From: Streptomyces sp. R41
Lineage (GTDB): Bacteria; Actinomycetota; Actinomycetes; Streptomycetales; Streptomycetaceae
Reading direction: 5' to 3'
NCBI RefSeq assembly: GCF_041053055.1
Contig: NZ_CP163443.1
Location: 6,493,001-6,557,000, forward strand
Length of the DNA: 64,000 nucleotides
Below the pieces are notes generated by a model that was given only the letters and a program-made list of their open reading frames with translations, was not told the DNA's origin and did not search any database. Of this stretch, positions 43,278-50,579 are shown one piece after another; position 1 is the first letter of the stretch, and every line of letters begins with the position of its first letter. Made by a program: the position numbers and the translations under genes.

Positions 43278-44075
43278 ATGCTCTGCACCCATTGCCGGCA
43301 CTTCGAAGCGACGGCCGGGGACGGCCTCTGCGACCTCTGCATTGTCCGGACGGCCGACACACGGACGGGGGGCTCGTCGGGGTCCGCCGCCCAGCTGCGT
43401 TCACCGATCGGCCTCGGGCAGGCCACGGTCGTCATGCTCGTCGTGTGCGCCGCTGCCGGGCTCTTCGGGCTCTACTCGGTCTTCCCGTCGTACGAGATCC
43501 TCAGCGCCGTCACCGACGGCGCGTACCAGGACATCTCCGGGCAGAAGATGGACGAGGCGGACCGGCTCCTCGCCATCTCGGGCGGGTTGCAGTTCATGCT
43601 GGAGATCGCCACGGCGGTCGTCTTCATCTGCTGGTTCCACCGGGTGCGGGTGAACGCCGAGGTGTTCGCGCCGCAGGATCACCGGATGCGCCGCGGCTGG
43701 GCGATCTGGGGCTGGTTCGTGCCGGTGGTGAACCTGTGGTTCCCGCGCCGGATCGCCGCCGACGTCTGGGACGCGAGCGCGCCGCTGCCGACGCTGTCCC
43801 TGGAGGACGGGACGCGGATGCCGTCGTCGCCGCATCATCTCCTCAACTCCTGGTGGTCCATCTGGGCGGCCGCCGCCGTGACGGACCGCCTGGCCGGCCA
43901 GTCGGTGCGACGTGCCGACACGCCCGCCGAACTGCGCGAGGCCATCGGCCTGCTGGGGGTATCCGAGGTCCTCTTCGTCGCGGCCGCCGTCCTCGCCATC
44001 CTCTTCGTGCGGCGCCTCACCCGCATGCAGGACGAGAAGGCGCTGCGCGGTCCCGGCGTCCCCGTGGCCGCCTGA
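43278..44075 (+). CDS. DUF4328 membrane protein with an N-terminal zinc-ribbon-like segment
   Basis: 265 residues. CTHCRHFEATAGDGLCDLC near the N terminus is a CxxC...CxxC zinc-ribbon-like element. Five transmembrane helices follow, with the DUF4328 core FHRVRVNAEVFAPQDHRMRRGWAIWGWFVPVVNLWFPRRIAADVWDAS. Found in many actinobacteria; function unknown. Stands alone, 158 bases after the hexosaminidase. Confidence 0.85.
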   Translation: MLCTHCRHFEATAGDGLCDLCIVRTADTRTGGSSGSAAQLRSPIGLGQATVVMLVVCAAAGLFGLYSVFPSYEILSAVTDGAYQDISGQKMDEADRLLAISGGLQFMLEIATAVVFICWFHRVRVNAEVFAPQDHRMRRGWAIWGWFVPVVNLWFPRRIAADVWDASAPLPTLSLEDGTRMPSSPHHLLNSWWSIWAAAAVTDRLAGQSVRRADTPAELREAIGLLGVSEVLFVAAAVLAILFVRRLTRMQDEKALRGPGVPVAA

Positions 44076-44188
44076 CACGGACCGAATCGTCCGTTTCGCT
44101 GGCCAACTCACGTGCCCTTGTGGTGTATTCGGCCCCAGCCGAACTGCGAGCCGAACCGCGAGCCGACGAGACACCGGGGGGAACCGGC

Positions 44189-44689
44189 ATGGGCTACTGG
44201 GGCTACTACGTCGTGGGCAGAAGCGAGCGCCCGCTCGCGGAGCTGGAGGCGCTCGCGGGGGCGCGGGGCATGGTGCTGCGGACCGCGGCGCCCGACGGCT
44301 GGCAGGTGTGGGAGTACCCGAGCGGCGACGGCGACGTCGGGAACATGAACGCGCTCGCCCGGGAGACCGGTGCGCCCGCGCTCTTCGGGTACGTCATGGA
44401 CAGCGACTGCGTGGCCGTCGAGGCGGCCGCGCCGGACAGTGGCGCGTGGACGGCGTGTCTGGCACGGGAGGCGATGGCCGGCTACGTCGGCGGCGAGGGC
44501 GAACTCGGCGTCGACGACTACTTCCTGGAGCCGGCCGACGCCGCCGCACGGGCCGTCTCCTGGGCCGCGGAGGCCGGGCACACCATCACCGTCGAGCCTC
44601 TCCTCGACGTGCTGACCGCGGACCCCGACCCGTTGGCCGAAAACCTCTTCTTCCGGTTACTCGACCGGCTCGGTGTGGTGCCGCTGTGA
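44189..44689 (+). CDS. Unrecognised soluble protein containing a TTA codon
   Basis: 166 residues, acidic and mainly alpha-helical, starting MGYWGYYVVGRSERPLAELE. No catalytic motif. GGGGGGAAC precedes the ATG. Codon 157 is TTA (44657-44659), so full-length product probably needs the developmental leucine tRNA BldA. The gene is the first of three short uncharacterised genes in a row (44189, 44775, 45491). Confidence 0.72.
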   Translation: MGYWGYYVVGRSERPLAELEALAGARGMVLRTAAPDGWQVWEYPSGDGDVGNMNALARETGAPALFGYVMDSDCVAVEAAAPDSGAWTACLAREAMAGYVGGEGELGVDDYFLEPADAAARAVSWAAEAGHTITVEPLLDVLTADPDPLAENLFFRLLDRLGVVPL

Positions 44690-44774
44690 CACTCCTGGTC
44701 CGTCGCACGCAGTAAGGGGAAGTGCGGGCTCCGTTAGAAACAGGCGCCCTGTCGAGGGATTCGAGGGAGGCGTG

Positions 44775-45347
44775 ATGAGCCTGGTGGAACTGATCGCTCA
44801 GGCCGACGAGCGAGGTCTGGCGGCGAGCGGTCTGGCTTGTTTGGATCGGTGCGTACCTCTGCTGGGCGGCGATGACGAGATCCTGCGGCCCTTGTGGGCG
44901 AGCCTGGCGGAATCGGATGTGTGGAGCGTGTGGGGCGAACGCCTGGAGCAAGCGCGCGCGAAGCTGGACGCGGACGTTCTCGAGCCGGCCGTCACCGACG
45001 AGGACGAGGCCGCCGTACTCGCCCGCCGTATGCTCGGCGCCGTCCCAACGGAGCCGTCGGCGACCGAGCTGCGCTCCTGGGCCGACGCCTGTTCCGTGGC
45101 GGCCCTGCAGATCCACCGGCTGCTCGACGTCGCCGACGACGGCGAGTCCTGTGTGACGGCCCGCCGCGAGGGCCGTACGGACGGCATGTCGCCGCTCGTC
45201 GCCGCCGAACTGCGCCGCCAGGTCACCATCCTGGAACTGCTCGCGGGCCACGGCACGGGCGGACTCCGGCCGGCGCTGGACGTGTCGACAGAGGGGCGGC
45301 GGGTGCTGCGGGCGGTGGTGTCACGCCGGGCGAGGGGAAGGGCATGA
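44775..45347 (+). CDS. Unrecognised helical soluble protein
   Basis: 190 residues, highly helical with Leu/Ala/Glu-rich segments (SLVELIAQADERGLAASGLA; EDEAAVLARRMLGAV; ADACSVAALQIHRLLDVADDG). GGGAGG lies six bases before the ATG. It resembles Streptomyces hypothetical proteins only in general character. The 143-base gap downstream (45348-45490) shows no structure. Confidence 0.65.
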   Translation: MSLVELIAQADERGLAASGLACLDRCVPLLGGDDEILRPLWASLAESDVWSVWGERLEQARAKLDADVLEPAVTDEDEAAVLARRMLGAVPTEPSATELRSWADACSVAALQIHRLLDVADDGESCVTARREGRTDGMSPLVAAELRRQVTILELLAGHGTGGLRPALDVSTEGRRVLRAVVSRRARGRA

Positions 45348-45490
45348 CGCATCCCGCGCGTCCGGGCGTAAACCTGTTTTCCTGCGAGATTCCTGTGACC
45401 GTCCTGCGCTGGAGGTGGCGGTCCTGAGCCGGTGTCGCGAACACCGCCGGGACGGGTGACGAATTCCGCCCGGAAGGCGCTCTTCCCGAT

Positions 45491-45871
45491 GTGAACGCAA
45501 CTCAGGAAACCAGGCCCTCAGCTGCGACGAAGCCGATGCGCTGGGCCGCGGACACGGTCGCGACGATGCGCGAGGGCGCCCGGCTGCGCCTCGACTACTC
45601 GGCGCAGAGCCTGTGGCGCGTCGACCGGATGATCGAGGAGATACGGCGGGACGGGGCACCGTACGCCGCCCTCGAGACCGTGCTGCGCGGTTTTGGCGCG
45701 TACGCCGGCGAGGTCGTCGCCCGGTACACGGGCGCGGAGTGGTGGGAGACGGGCGGCGACCACTGGCTGCGCACTCCCGACGGGCGGCTGTGGGACCCGA
45801 TCGACGAGGCCCGGCGCTGCTACGCGGGCGACGGTTCGCTGCGGCTGCTGTGCCGGGAGGCCACGCGGTAG
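45491..45871 (+). CDS. Unrecognised small soluble protein
   Basis: 126 residues from GTG 45491. A basic N terminus and the core DRMIEEIRRDGAPYAALETVLRGFGAYAGEVVARYTGAEWWETGGDHWLRTPDGRLWDPIDEARRC. The middle part, IxEIRxxGxPYxAxExVLxGFGAYxGEV, occurs in several Streptomyces hypothetical proteins. A WxxTGGDHWL segment suggests a beta-rich C-terminal half. No function known. Confidence 0.65.
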   Translation: MNATQETRPSAATKPMRWAADTVATMREGARLRLDYSAQSLWRVDRMIEEIRRDGAPYAALETVLRGFGAYAGEVVARYTGAEWWETGGDHWLRTPDGRLWDPIDEARRCYAGDGSLRLLCREATR

Positions 45872-45962
45872 CGCGCATTACCACCTCTTAGGGTACGCGG
45901 CCGTTCCCAATCGGCGGCCACGGCGGGACCATTGAGGGCAACCGCCGGACCCGGGAGGCCTC

Positions 45963-47435
45963 ATGGCCGACAACCGCCGTTGGTGGGCGCTGGTCGTCAT
46001 CGCGCTCGCGCAGTTGATGGTCATCCTCGACATGACCATCGTGAACATCGCCCTGCCGTCCGCCCAGACCGACTTGCACATGTCGGACGGGAACCGGCAG
46101 TGGGTGATCACCTCGTACACGCTCGCCTTCGGCGGGCTGCTGCTGCTCGGCGGCCGGGTCGCCGACCTCGCCGGGCGCAAACTCACGTTCATGATCGGCC
46201 TGTTGGGCTTCGCGGCGGCATCCGCGCTGGGCGGTGCGGCGACGGGCTCCGGGATGCTCTTCGGGGCGCGCGCCCTCCAGGGCGTGTTCGCGGCGCTGCT
46301 CGCCCCCTCCGCGCTGTCGCTGCTCACCACGACGTTCACCGATCCCAAGGACCGCGGCAAGGCCTTCGGTGTGTTCGGCGCGATCGTCGGCGCGGGCGCG
46401 GCGATCGGGCTGCTCGCGGGTGGCCTGCTCACGCAGTACCTGGACTGGCGCTGGTGCCTGTACGTCAATGTCCCCATCGCGTTCGTCGCCTTCGCCGGCG
46501 CGTGGGTGCTGCTCGACAGCGGCGGCCGGCACGAGGACGCCCGCCTCGATGTGCCGGGCGCGCTGCTCGGCTCGTCCGGGATGCTCTCGCTGGTGTACGG
46601 CTTCTCCGAGGCGGAGTCGAGGAGTTGGGGCGACGGGCTGGTCCTGGGGCTGCTCGCCGCCGGGGTCGTCCTTCTCGGCCTGTTCGGCCTCTGGCAGACC
46701 CGCGCCCGGGTGCCGCTGCTGCCGATGTCGGTGGTGAAGGACCGCCAGCGCGTCGGGGCCTTCCTGACCATCCTCTTCGTCACCATCGGGATGTTCGGGG
46801 TCTTCCTCTTCCTCACGTACTACTTCCAGCGGGTCCTCGGTTATTCGCCGCTGAAGACCGGGCTCGCCTATCTCCCCATCACCGTCGGCATGATCACCGG
46901 CTCCACGCAGGTCGCGGCCCGGCTGCTGAACAAGGTCCCGCCGCGCGCCCTGATCGTCCCCGGGCTGCTGCTGGCCGCTGGCGCACTGGCGCTCATCGCG
47001 CAGGTCGGGGTGGAACCGGCGTACGCCTCCCATGTCCTGCCCGGCATGCTGATGCTCGGCCTCGGCATGGGTACGGCGATGATGACCTGCGTCTCGCTGG
47101 CCACGGGAAGCGTCGCCCCGCGCGACTCGGGCGCGGCCTCCGCCACCTTCAACACCGCCCAGCAGGTGGGCGGTTCGATCGGTACGGCGCTGCTCAACAC
47201 GATCGCGGCGAGTGTGACGACGCGGTACGCGACCGCGCACGCCGGGCCCGGCGTCGACCGCCGCGCCCTCGCCTCCCGCGCCGCCGTCCACGGCTTCAAC
47301 GTCGCCACGTGGTGGGCCATGGGCTCGCTGCTGCTGGCGGCGCTGATCGCCGGGGTCGTGGTGGACGCGCACAGGGTGCCGACTCCCGAGGGGCGCCCGG
47401 CGCCGGTGCCGGAGCCGGTGGAGAGCACTGGGTGA
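45963..47435 (+). CDS. MFS multidrug exporter, DHA2 (14-helix) family
   Basis: 490 residues, 14 transmembrane helices. Conserved parts: the first helix ALAQLMVILDMTIVNIALPSAQ, loop motif GGRVADLAGRKLTFM, and motif C-like VFGAIVGAGAAIGLLAGGLLTQYLDWRWCLYVNVP. Similar to EmrB/QacA exporters for drugs or secondary metabolites. No regulator is adjacent; the start ATG 45963 follows CCGGGAGG. It ends before a stack of three hairpins. Confidence 0.93.
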   Translation: MADNRRWWALVVIALAQLMVILDMTIVNIALPSAQTDLHMSDGNRQWVITSYTLAFGGLLLLGGRVADLAGRKLTFMIGLLGFAAASALGGAATGSGMLFGARALQGVFAALLAPSALSLLTTTFTDPKDRGKAFGVFGAIVGAGAAIGLLAGGLLTQYLDWRWCLYVNVPIAFVAFAGAWVLLDSGGRHEDARLDVPGALLGSSGMLSLVYGFSEAESRSWGDGLVLGLLAAGVVLLGLFGLWQTRARVPLLPMSVVKDRQRVGAFLTILFVTIGMFGVFLFLTYYFQRVLGYSPLKTGLAYLPITVGMITGSTQVAARLLNKVPPRALIVPGLLLAAGALALIAQVGVEPAYASHVLPGMLMLGLGMGTAMMTCVSLATGSVAPRDSGAASATFNTAQQVGGSIGTALLNTIAASVTTRYATAHAGPGVDRRALASRAAVHGFNVATWWAMGSLLLAALIAGVVVDAHRVPTPEGRPAPVPEPVESTG

Positions 47436-47487
47436 GTGCGGGACTCGACGACTCCTACGACGCCGGTGACGCCGGGGAACGCAGACG

Positions 47488-47521
47488 GCCGAGACCTCGT
47501 GCAGTGGTAAGAGGTCTCGGC
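47488..47521. terminator. Terminator hairpin 1 of 3
   Basis: Perfect 11-bp stem GCCGAGACCTC / GAGGTCTCGGC with a 12-base loop, after the MFS gene. Confidence 0.85.
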
Positions 47522-47527
47522 CGGGTG

Positions 47528-47580
47528 GCTCTCCCGCCGCGGCGGTCCCGGGGGGAGTCGGAGCGGCGCGGCGGGAGAGC
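47528..47580. terminator. Terminator hairpin 2 of 3
   Basis: Perfect 14-bp stem GCTCTCCCGCCGCG / CGCGGCGGGAGAGC with a 25-base loop, six bases after hairpin 1. Confidence 0.85.
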
Positions 47581-47634
47581 CGGAGGGGGTGCGGATGTTT
47601 TCCAGCCGTGGCCGGAAAGCATCCACACCCCCTC
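47581..47634. terminator. Terminator hairpin 3 of 3
   Basis: Stem of about 22 bp with two mismatches, from GGAGGGGGTGCGGATG to CATCCACACCCCCTCC, abutting hairpin 2 and lying 30 bases before the stop of the opposite-strand amidase gene. Confidence 0.88.
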
Positions 47635-47663
47635 CAGCGCGCGCGGCGCCGCGTCCGTCACAC

Positions 47664-50390
47664 CTACGGCGTGAGCAGCTGCCCCAGGTGCGCACCCGTC
47701 GGCGTACCGAGCTGGCTCTTGCTGTAGACCGCGGCCTGGGTCAGGCCGAGCCCCGTGCTGTTGCTGGGCACGTACATCAGGATGCCGTCGCCGCCGTCCT
47801 CGCCCTCGGTGCCGAGGGTCAGGTCGGTGCGCCCGTACCCGGACAGGTCGGTGAGCGAGACGGCCGAGCCGAGCTTGTCGTCGGTCTCGGTGGAGCCCGG
47901 GACGCCCGAGGTGTCCTGCGAGACGGCGATCGCGCCGGAACCGGTGAGGCCCGTCGAGGTGCCCTTCAGGAGGATCGCCGTGCCCGCGTTGGAGCGGTTG
48001 ACGCCGTCCCGCGTGATGTCCTCGTTCGGGGCGCCCGCGAGGACGTCCGCGTAACCGTCGAGGTTGTAGTCGCCGACCGACACCGAGGTGCCGAGCGCGT
48101 CGCCCGACTCGTTGCTGCCCGGGACACCCGTGGTGTCCTGCTGGATCGTCGTCATGCCGGTGGTGGTGAAGCCGGTGCTGGTGCCGGGGACCATGGTGAC
48201 CTGGCCGCCGGAGGCCGCGCCGGACTCTGAGGTGTACGGCTGGCCGATGACGAGGTCGTCGTAGCCGTTGCCGTTCACGTCGCCCGCCGCGATGGAGCGG
48301 CCGCCCTTGACGCTGATCGTGGACACCTTCGTCAGGCCCGACGCGCCGCCCTTGAACCAGGTGACCCGGCCGATGCCGCCCGCGTCACGGTAGTTGAGGG
48401 CCACGTCCGCGTAGCCGTCCCGGTTGAAGTCGCCGGTCGTGGCATCGGCGTACGCGATCGCGCTCGTCGACGTGGTGAGGGTGCCGGTCTGGGTGGCACC
48501 GCCGGTCAGACGGGCGTTCCAGTTGCCGCCCTTGCCGGTGCCCGCGGCGAACACGTCCGCCTTGCCGTCGGCGTTGAAGTCGCCGACCGTGACGGCGGAG
48601 CCGAGCTTGGCACCGGCCGCGGTGACGCCCGACGTGGCGTATGAGAGACCGGAGTTGAGGGCCGGGCCGTACAGCACGGTGACCGAGCCGCGGTCCGCGT
48701 TGCCGCTCGTGTCGTCCTCGCCGGGCGCGCCGACCGCGAGGTCCGCGTAGCCGTCGCCGTTGATGTCGCCCCACGCGGTGGCGGCGCCCCAGTTGTCGCC
48801 CGCCTCGGAGGAGCCGGGGACGCCCGGGCTGCTCTGGGTGAGCGTCACCTTCGACGCGGTGACCGGGCCGTTGAGGCCGCCGGGAACGAGGGTGACGCTG
48901 CCGACGCCGCCCGACGCCTTGGGCGTACCGGCGACGAGGTCGCTGATTCCGTCGCGGTTGAAGTCGGCGGTCGGGATCGCAGAGTTCTTGCCGGCGCTCG
49001 CCGCGAACCGGCGGATCTCGGCAAGCTTCGGGTACAGGTTGGCGCCGGGGCAGGCCGTCGCGTTGGTGTCGCGGTGACCGAAGACCGTCGGGAGCGTGAT
49101 CGACGTGCCCTTGTCGATCAGGTTGCCGTCCTGGCCCTTGGGGCTGCCGGAGACCAGCGTGACCTTGGCGTTCGGGTCGACGCCGTACATGCCGAACTTC
49201 CAGGCGACGATCCGGGCGATGGCCTCCAGACCCGCGCGGCTCGGCTTGGCGATCTCGTAGTTGCCGATGTACGAGATGCCGACCGTGTTGGTGTTGAACC
49301 CGATGTCGTGCGCGCCGATCACCGGCAGGTCCATGCCGCCGCTGCGGCCCTCGAAGATCTGGCCGCACTTGTCGACGACGAAGTTGTAGCCGATGTCGAA
49401 GTAGCCGCGCGAGAAGTGCTCCTGCTGGATGGTGCGCAGCCGGGCCCGGGACTCGCCGCAGGAGATCTTGTTGTCACTGTCGACGCCCGTGTGGTGGACG
49501 ACCGCGGCCTTGATCTCGGTGCCGTACGCGGGAGTGCCGTCGTAGTCGGTGGAGGCGCCCCACTCCGCCTGCGTGATGATCGGCGGCTTGACGACCGTGG
49601 AGGGGCGCGGCGCGGGGACGGTGTCGGAGGGGGAGGGCGTCGGGCTCGGCGGCTGTGTGGTGGGCGGGGCCGTGTCGGTCGGCGTCGCGCTGTCGGTCGG
49701 CGACGCGGTGTCGGTCGGGACCGGCGGGTCCGTCGGGCTCGCCGAGTCGGTGGGGGAGGCGGAGTCGGTGGGTATCGACGGGTCCGTCGGCGCGGGCGTG
49801 GTCTCCTCCGCCGGAAGGGCGTACGCCGCGGGCTCCGTGCCGCCCTTGGCGGCCGGATCGGTGCCCGGGTCGAGCAGCCTGACGTCCATCCCGGACGGCT
49901 GGCCCTTCGCCTCGGCGCCGTCCGCGCCGACCACGCGCACCTCGACGCCGTCCGCGTCACCGGTCCACACGGACGCGGTGCCGCCGCGGGTCCCGGCCCG
50001 CTCGGCCTCCGTACCGTCCGCCGAGAACGGGTCGTCGGGCAGCTTCTGCCAGCCCGACCACTTGCCCGTCTCCAGCTCGCGGTAGCGGATCTCCGGCGTG
50101 CCCTTCGGCTTCGCGTCCGGGTCGCTCCAGGTCAGCAGGACGGCGCTGAACCGGTCGGTGCCCTGCTGGTCCAGGCCCTTGCGGCCGGCCCCCTTGTCCT
50201 TGAGCTTGACCGTGTGCACGGCGGGCTTGCGGCCCTTGGCGTCCTGGTCCGGCTGATCGGTCGGATTCGCGACGGCGTAGGTGACCGCTCCCGCTCCACC
50301 CAACACGACCGCCCCGATGGTCAGCCACGCTCTCCGCTTCAGACTCAGCGGCTTGTACGCATGGGTCGTCCTGCGACTCAAATGCCCCAC
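47664..50390 (-). CDS. Secreted peptidoglycan-recognition amidase with FG-GAP repeats (1)
   Basis: 908 residues from GTG 50390. An N-terminal membrane helix (AWLTIGAVVLGGAGAVTYAV), a beta domain, a Ser/Thr/Pro/Asp linker (repeats PTDSASPTDSASPTD), then an Amidase_2/PGRP domain (ITQAEWGASTDYDGTPAYGTEIKAAVVHHTG; FGHRDTNATACPG) with the zinc ligands His, His and Cys in place. The C-terminal 400 residues are FG-GAP/VCBS-type beta-propeller repeats (DFNRDGISDLVAGTP; DINGDGYADLAVGAPGED). It should cleave the amide bond between muramic acid and the stem peptide, or bind fragments. Partner gene at 50580 has the same plan. Confidence 0.9.
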   Translation of the reverse strand: MGHLSRRTTHAYKPLSLKRRAWLTIGAVVLGGAGAVTYAVANPTDQPDQDAKGRKPAVHTVKLKDKGAGRKGLDQQGTDRFSAVLLTWSDPDAKPKGTPEIRYRELETGKWSGWQKLPDDPFSADGTEAERAGTRGGTASVWTGDADGVEVRVVGADGAEAKGQPSGMDVRLLDPGTDPAAKGGTEPAAYALPAEETTPAPTDPSIPTDSASPTDSASPTDPPVPTDTASPTDSATPTDTAPPTTQPPSPTPSPSDTVPAPRPSTVVKPPIITQAEWGASTDYDGTPAYGTEIKAAVVHHTGVDSDNKISCGESRARLRTIQQEHFSRGYFDIGYNFVVDKCGQIFEGRSGGMDLPVIGAHDIGFNTNTVGISYIGNYEIAKPSRAGLEAIARIVAWKFGMYGVDPNAKVTLVSGSPKGQDGNLIDKGTSITLPTVFGHRDTNATACPGANLYPKLAEIRRFAASAGKNSAIPTADFNRDGISDLVAGTPKASGGVGSVTLVPGGLNGPVTASKVTLTQSSPGVPGSSEAGDNWGAATAWGDINGDGYADLAVGAPGEDDTSGNADRGSVTVLYGPALNSGLSYATSGVTAAGAKLGSAVTVGDFNADGKADVFAAGTGKGGNWNARLTGGATQTGTLTTSTSAIAYADATTGDFNRDGYADVALNYRDAGGIGRVTWFKGGASGLTKVSTISVKGGRSIAAGDVNGNGYDDLVIGQPYTSESGAASGGQVTMVPGTSTGFTTTGMTTIQQDTTGVPGSNESGDALGTSVSVGDYNLDGYADVLAGAPNEDITRDGVNRSNAGTAILLKGTSTGLTGSGAIAVSQDTSGVPGSTETDDKLGSAVSLTDLSGYGRTDLTLGTEGEDGGDGILMYVPSNSTGLGLTQAAVYSKSQLGTPTGAHLGQLLTP

Positions 50391-50512
50391 CCCTAGAGAA
50401 CCTTCACAACTGACCCACCCGCATCAGGGGTGGCTTCTTGTACAGCGCACGGGAATTGCCAAACATCACGTCGCTGGATGTGCCGTACATCACTCCGGAA
50501 CCGGGCGCCGCG

Positions 50513-50557
50513 GTGCTTGCTTTGCGCGTGCTCGCTTTGCACGTGCTTGCTTCGCCC
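50513..50557. repeat. Three 15-bp tandem repeats between the amidase genes
   Basis: gtgcttgctttgcgc at 50513, 50528 and 50543, with two to four changes, followed by the small palindrome GCCCAGCGCCGCTGGGCC at 50554-50571. They lie just past the stop of the second amidase gene; on the minus strand their GGCGAAGCAAGC resembles that gene's end GGCGAAATGAGC. Confidence 0.75.
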
Positions 50558-50579
50558 AGCGCCGCTGGGCCCCGGTCGC

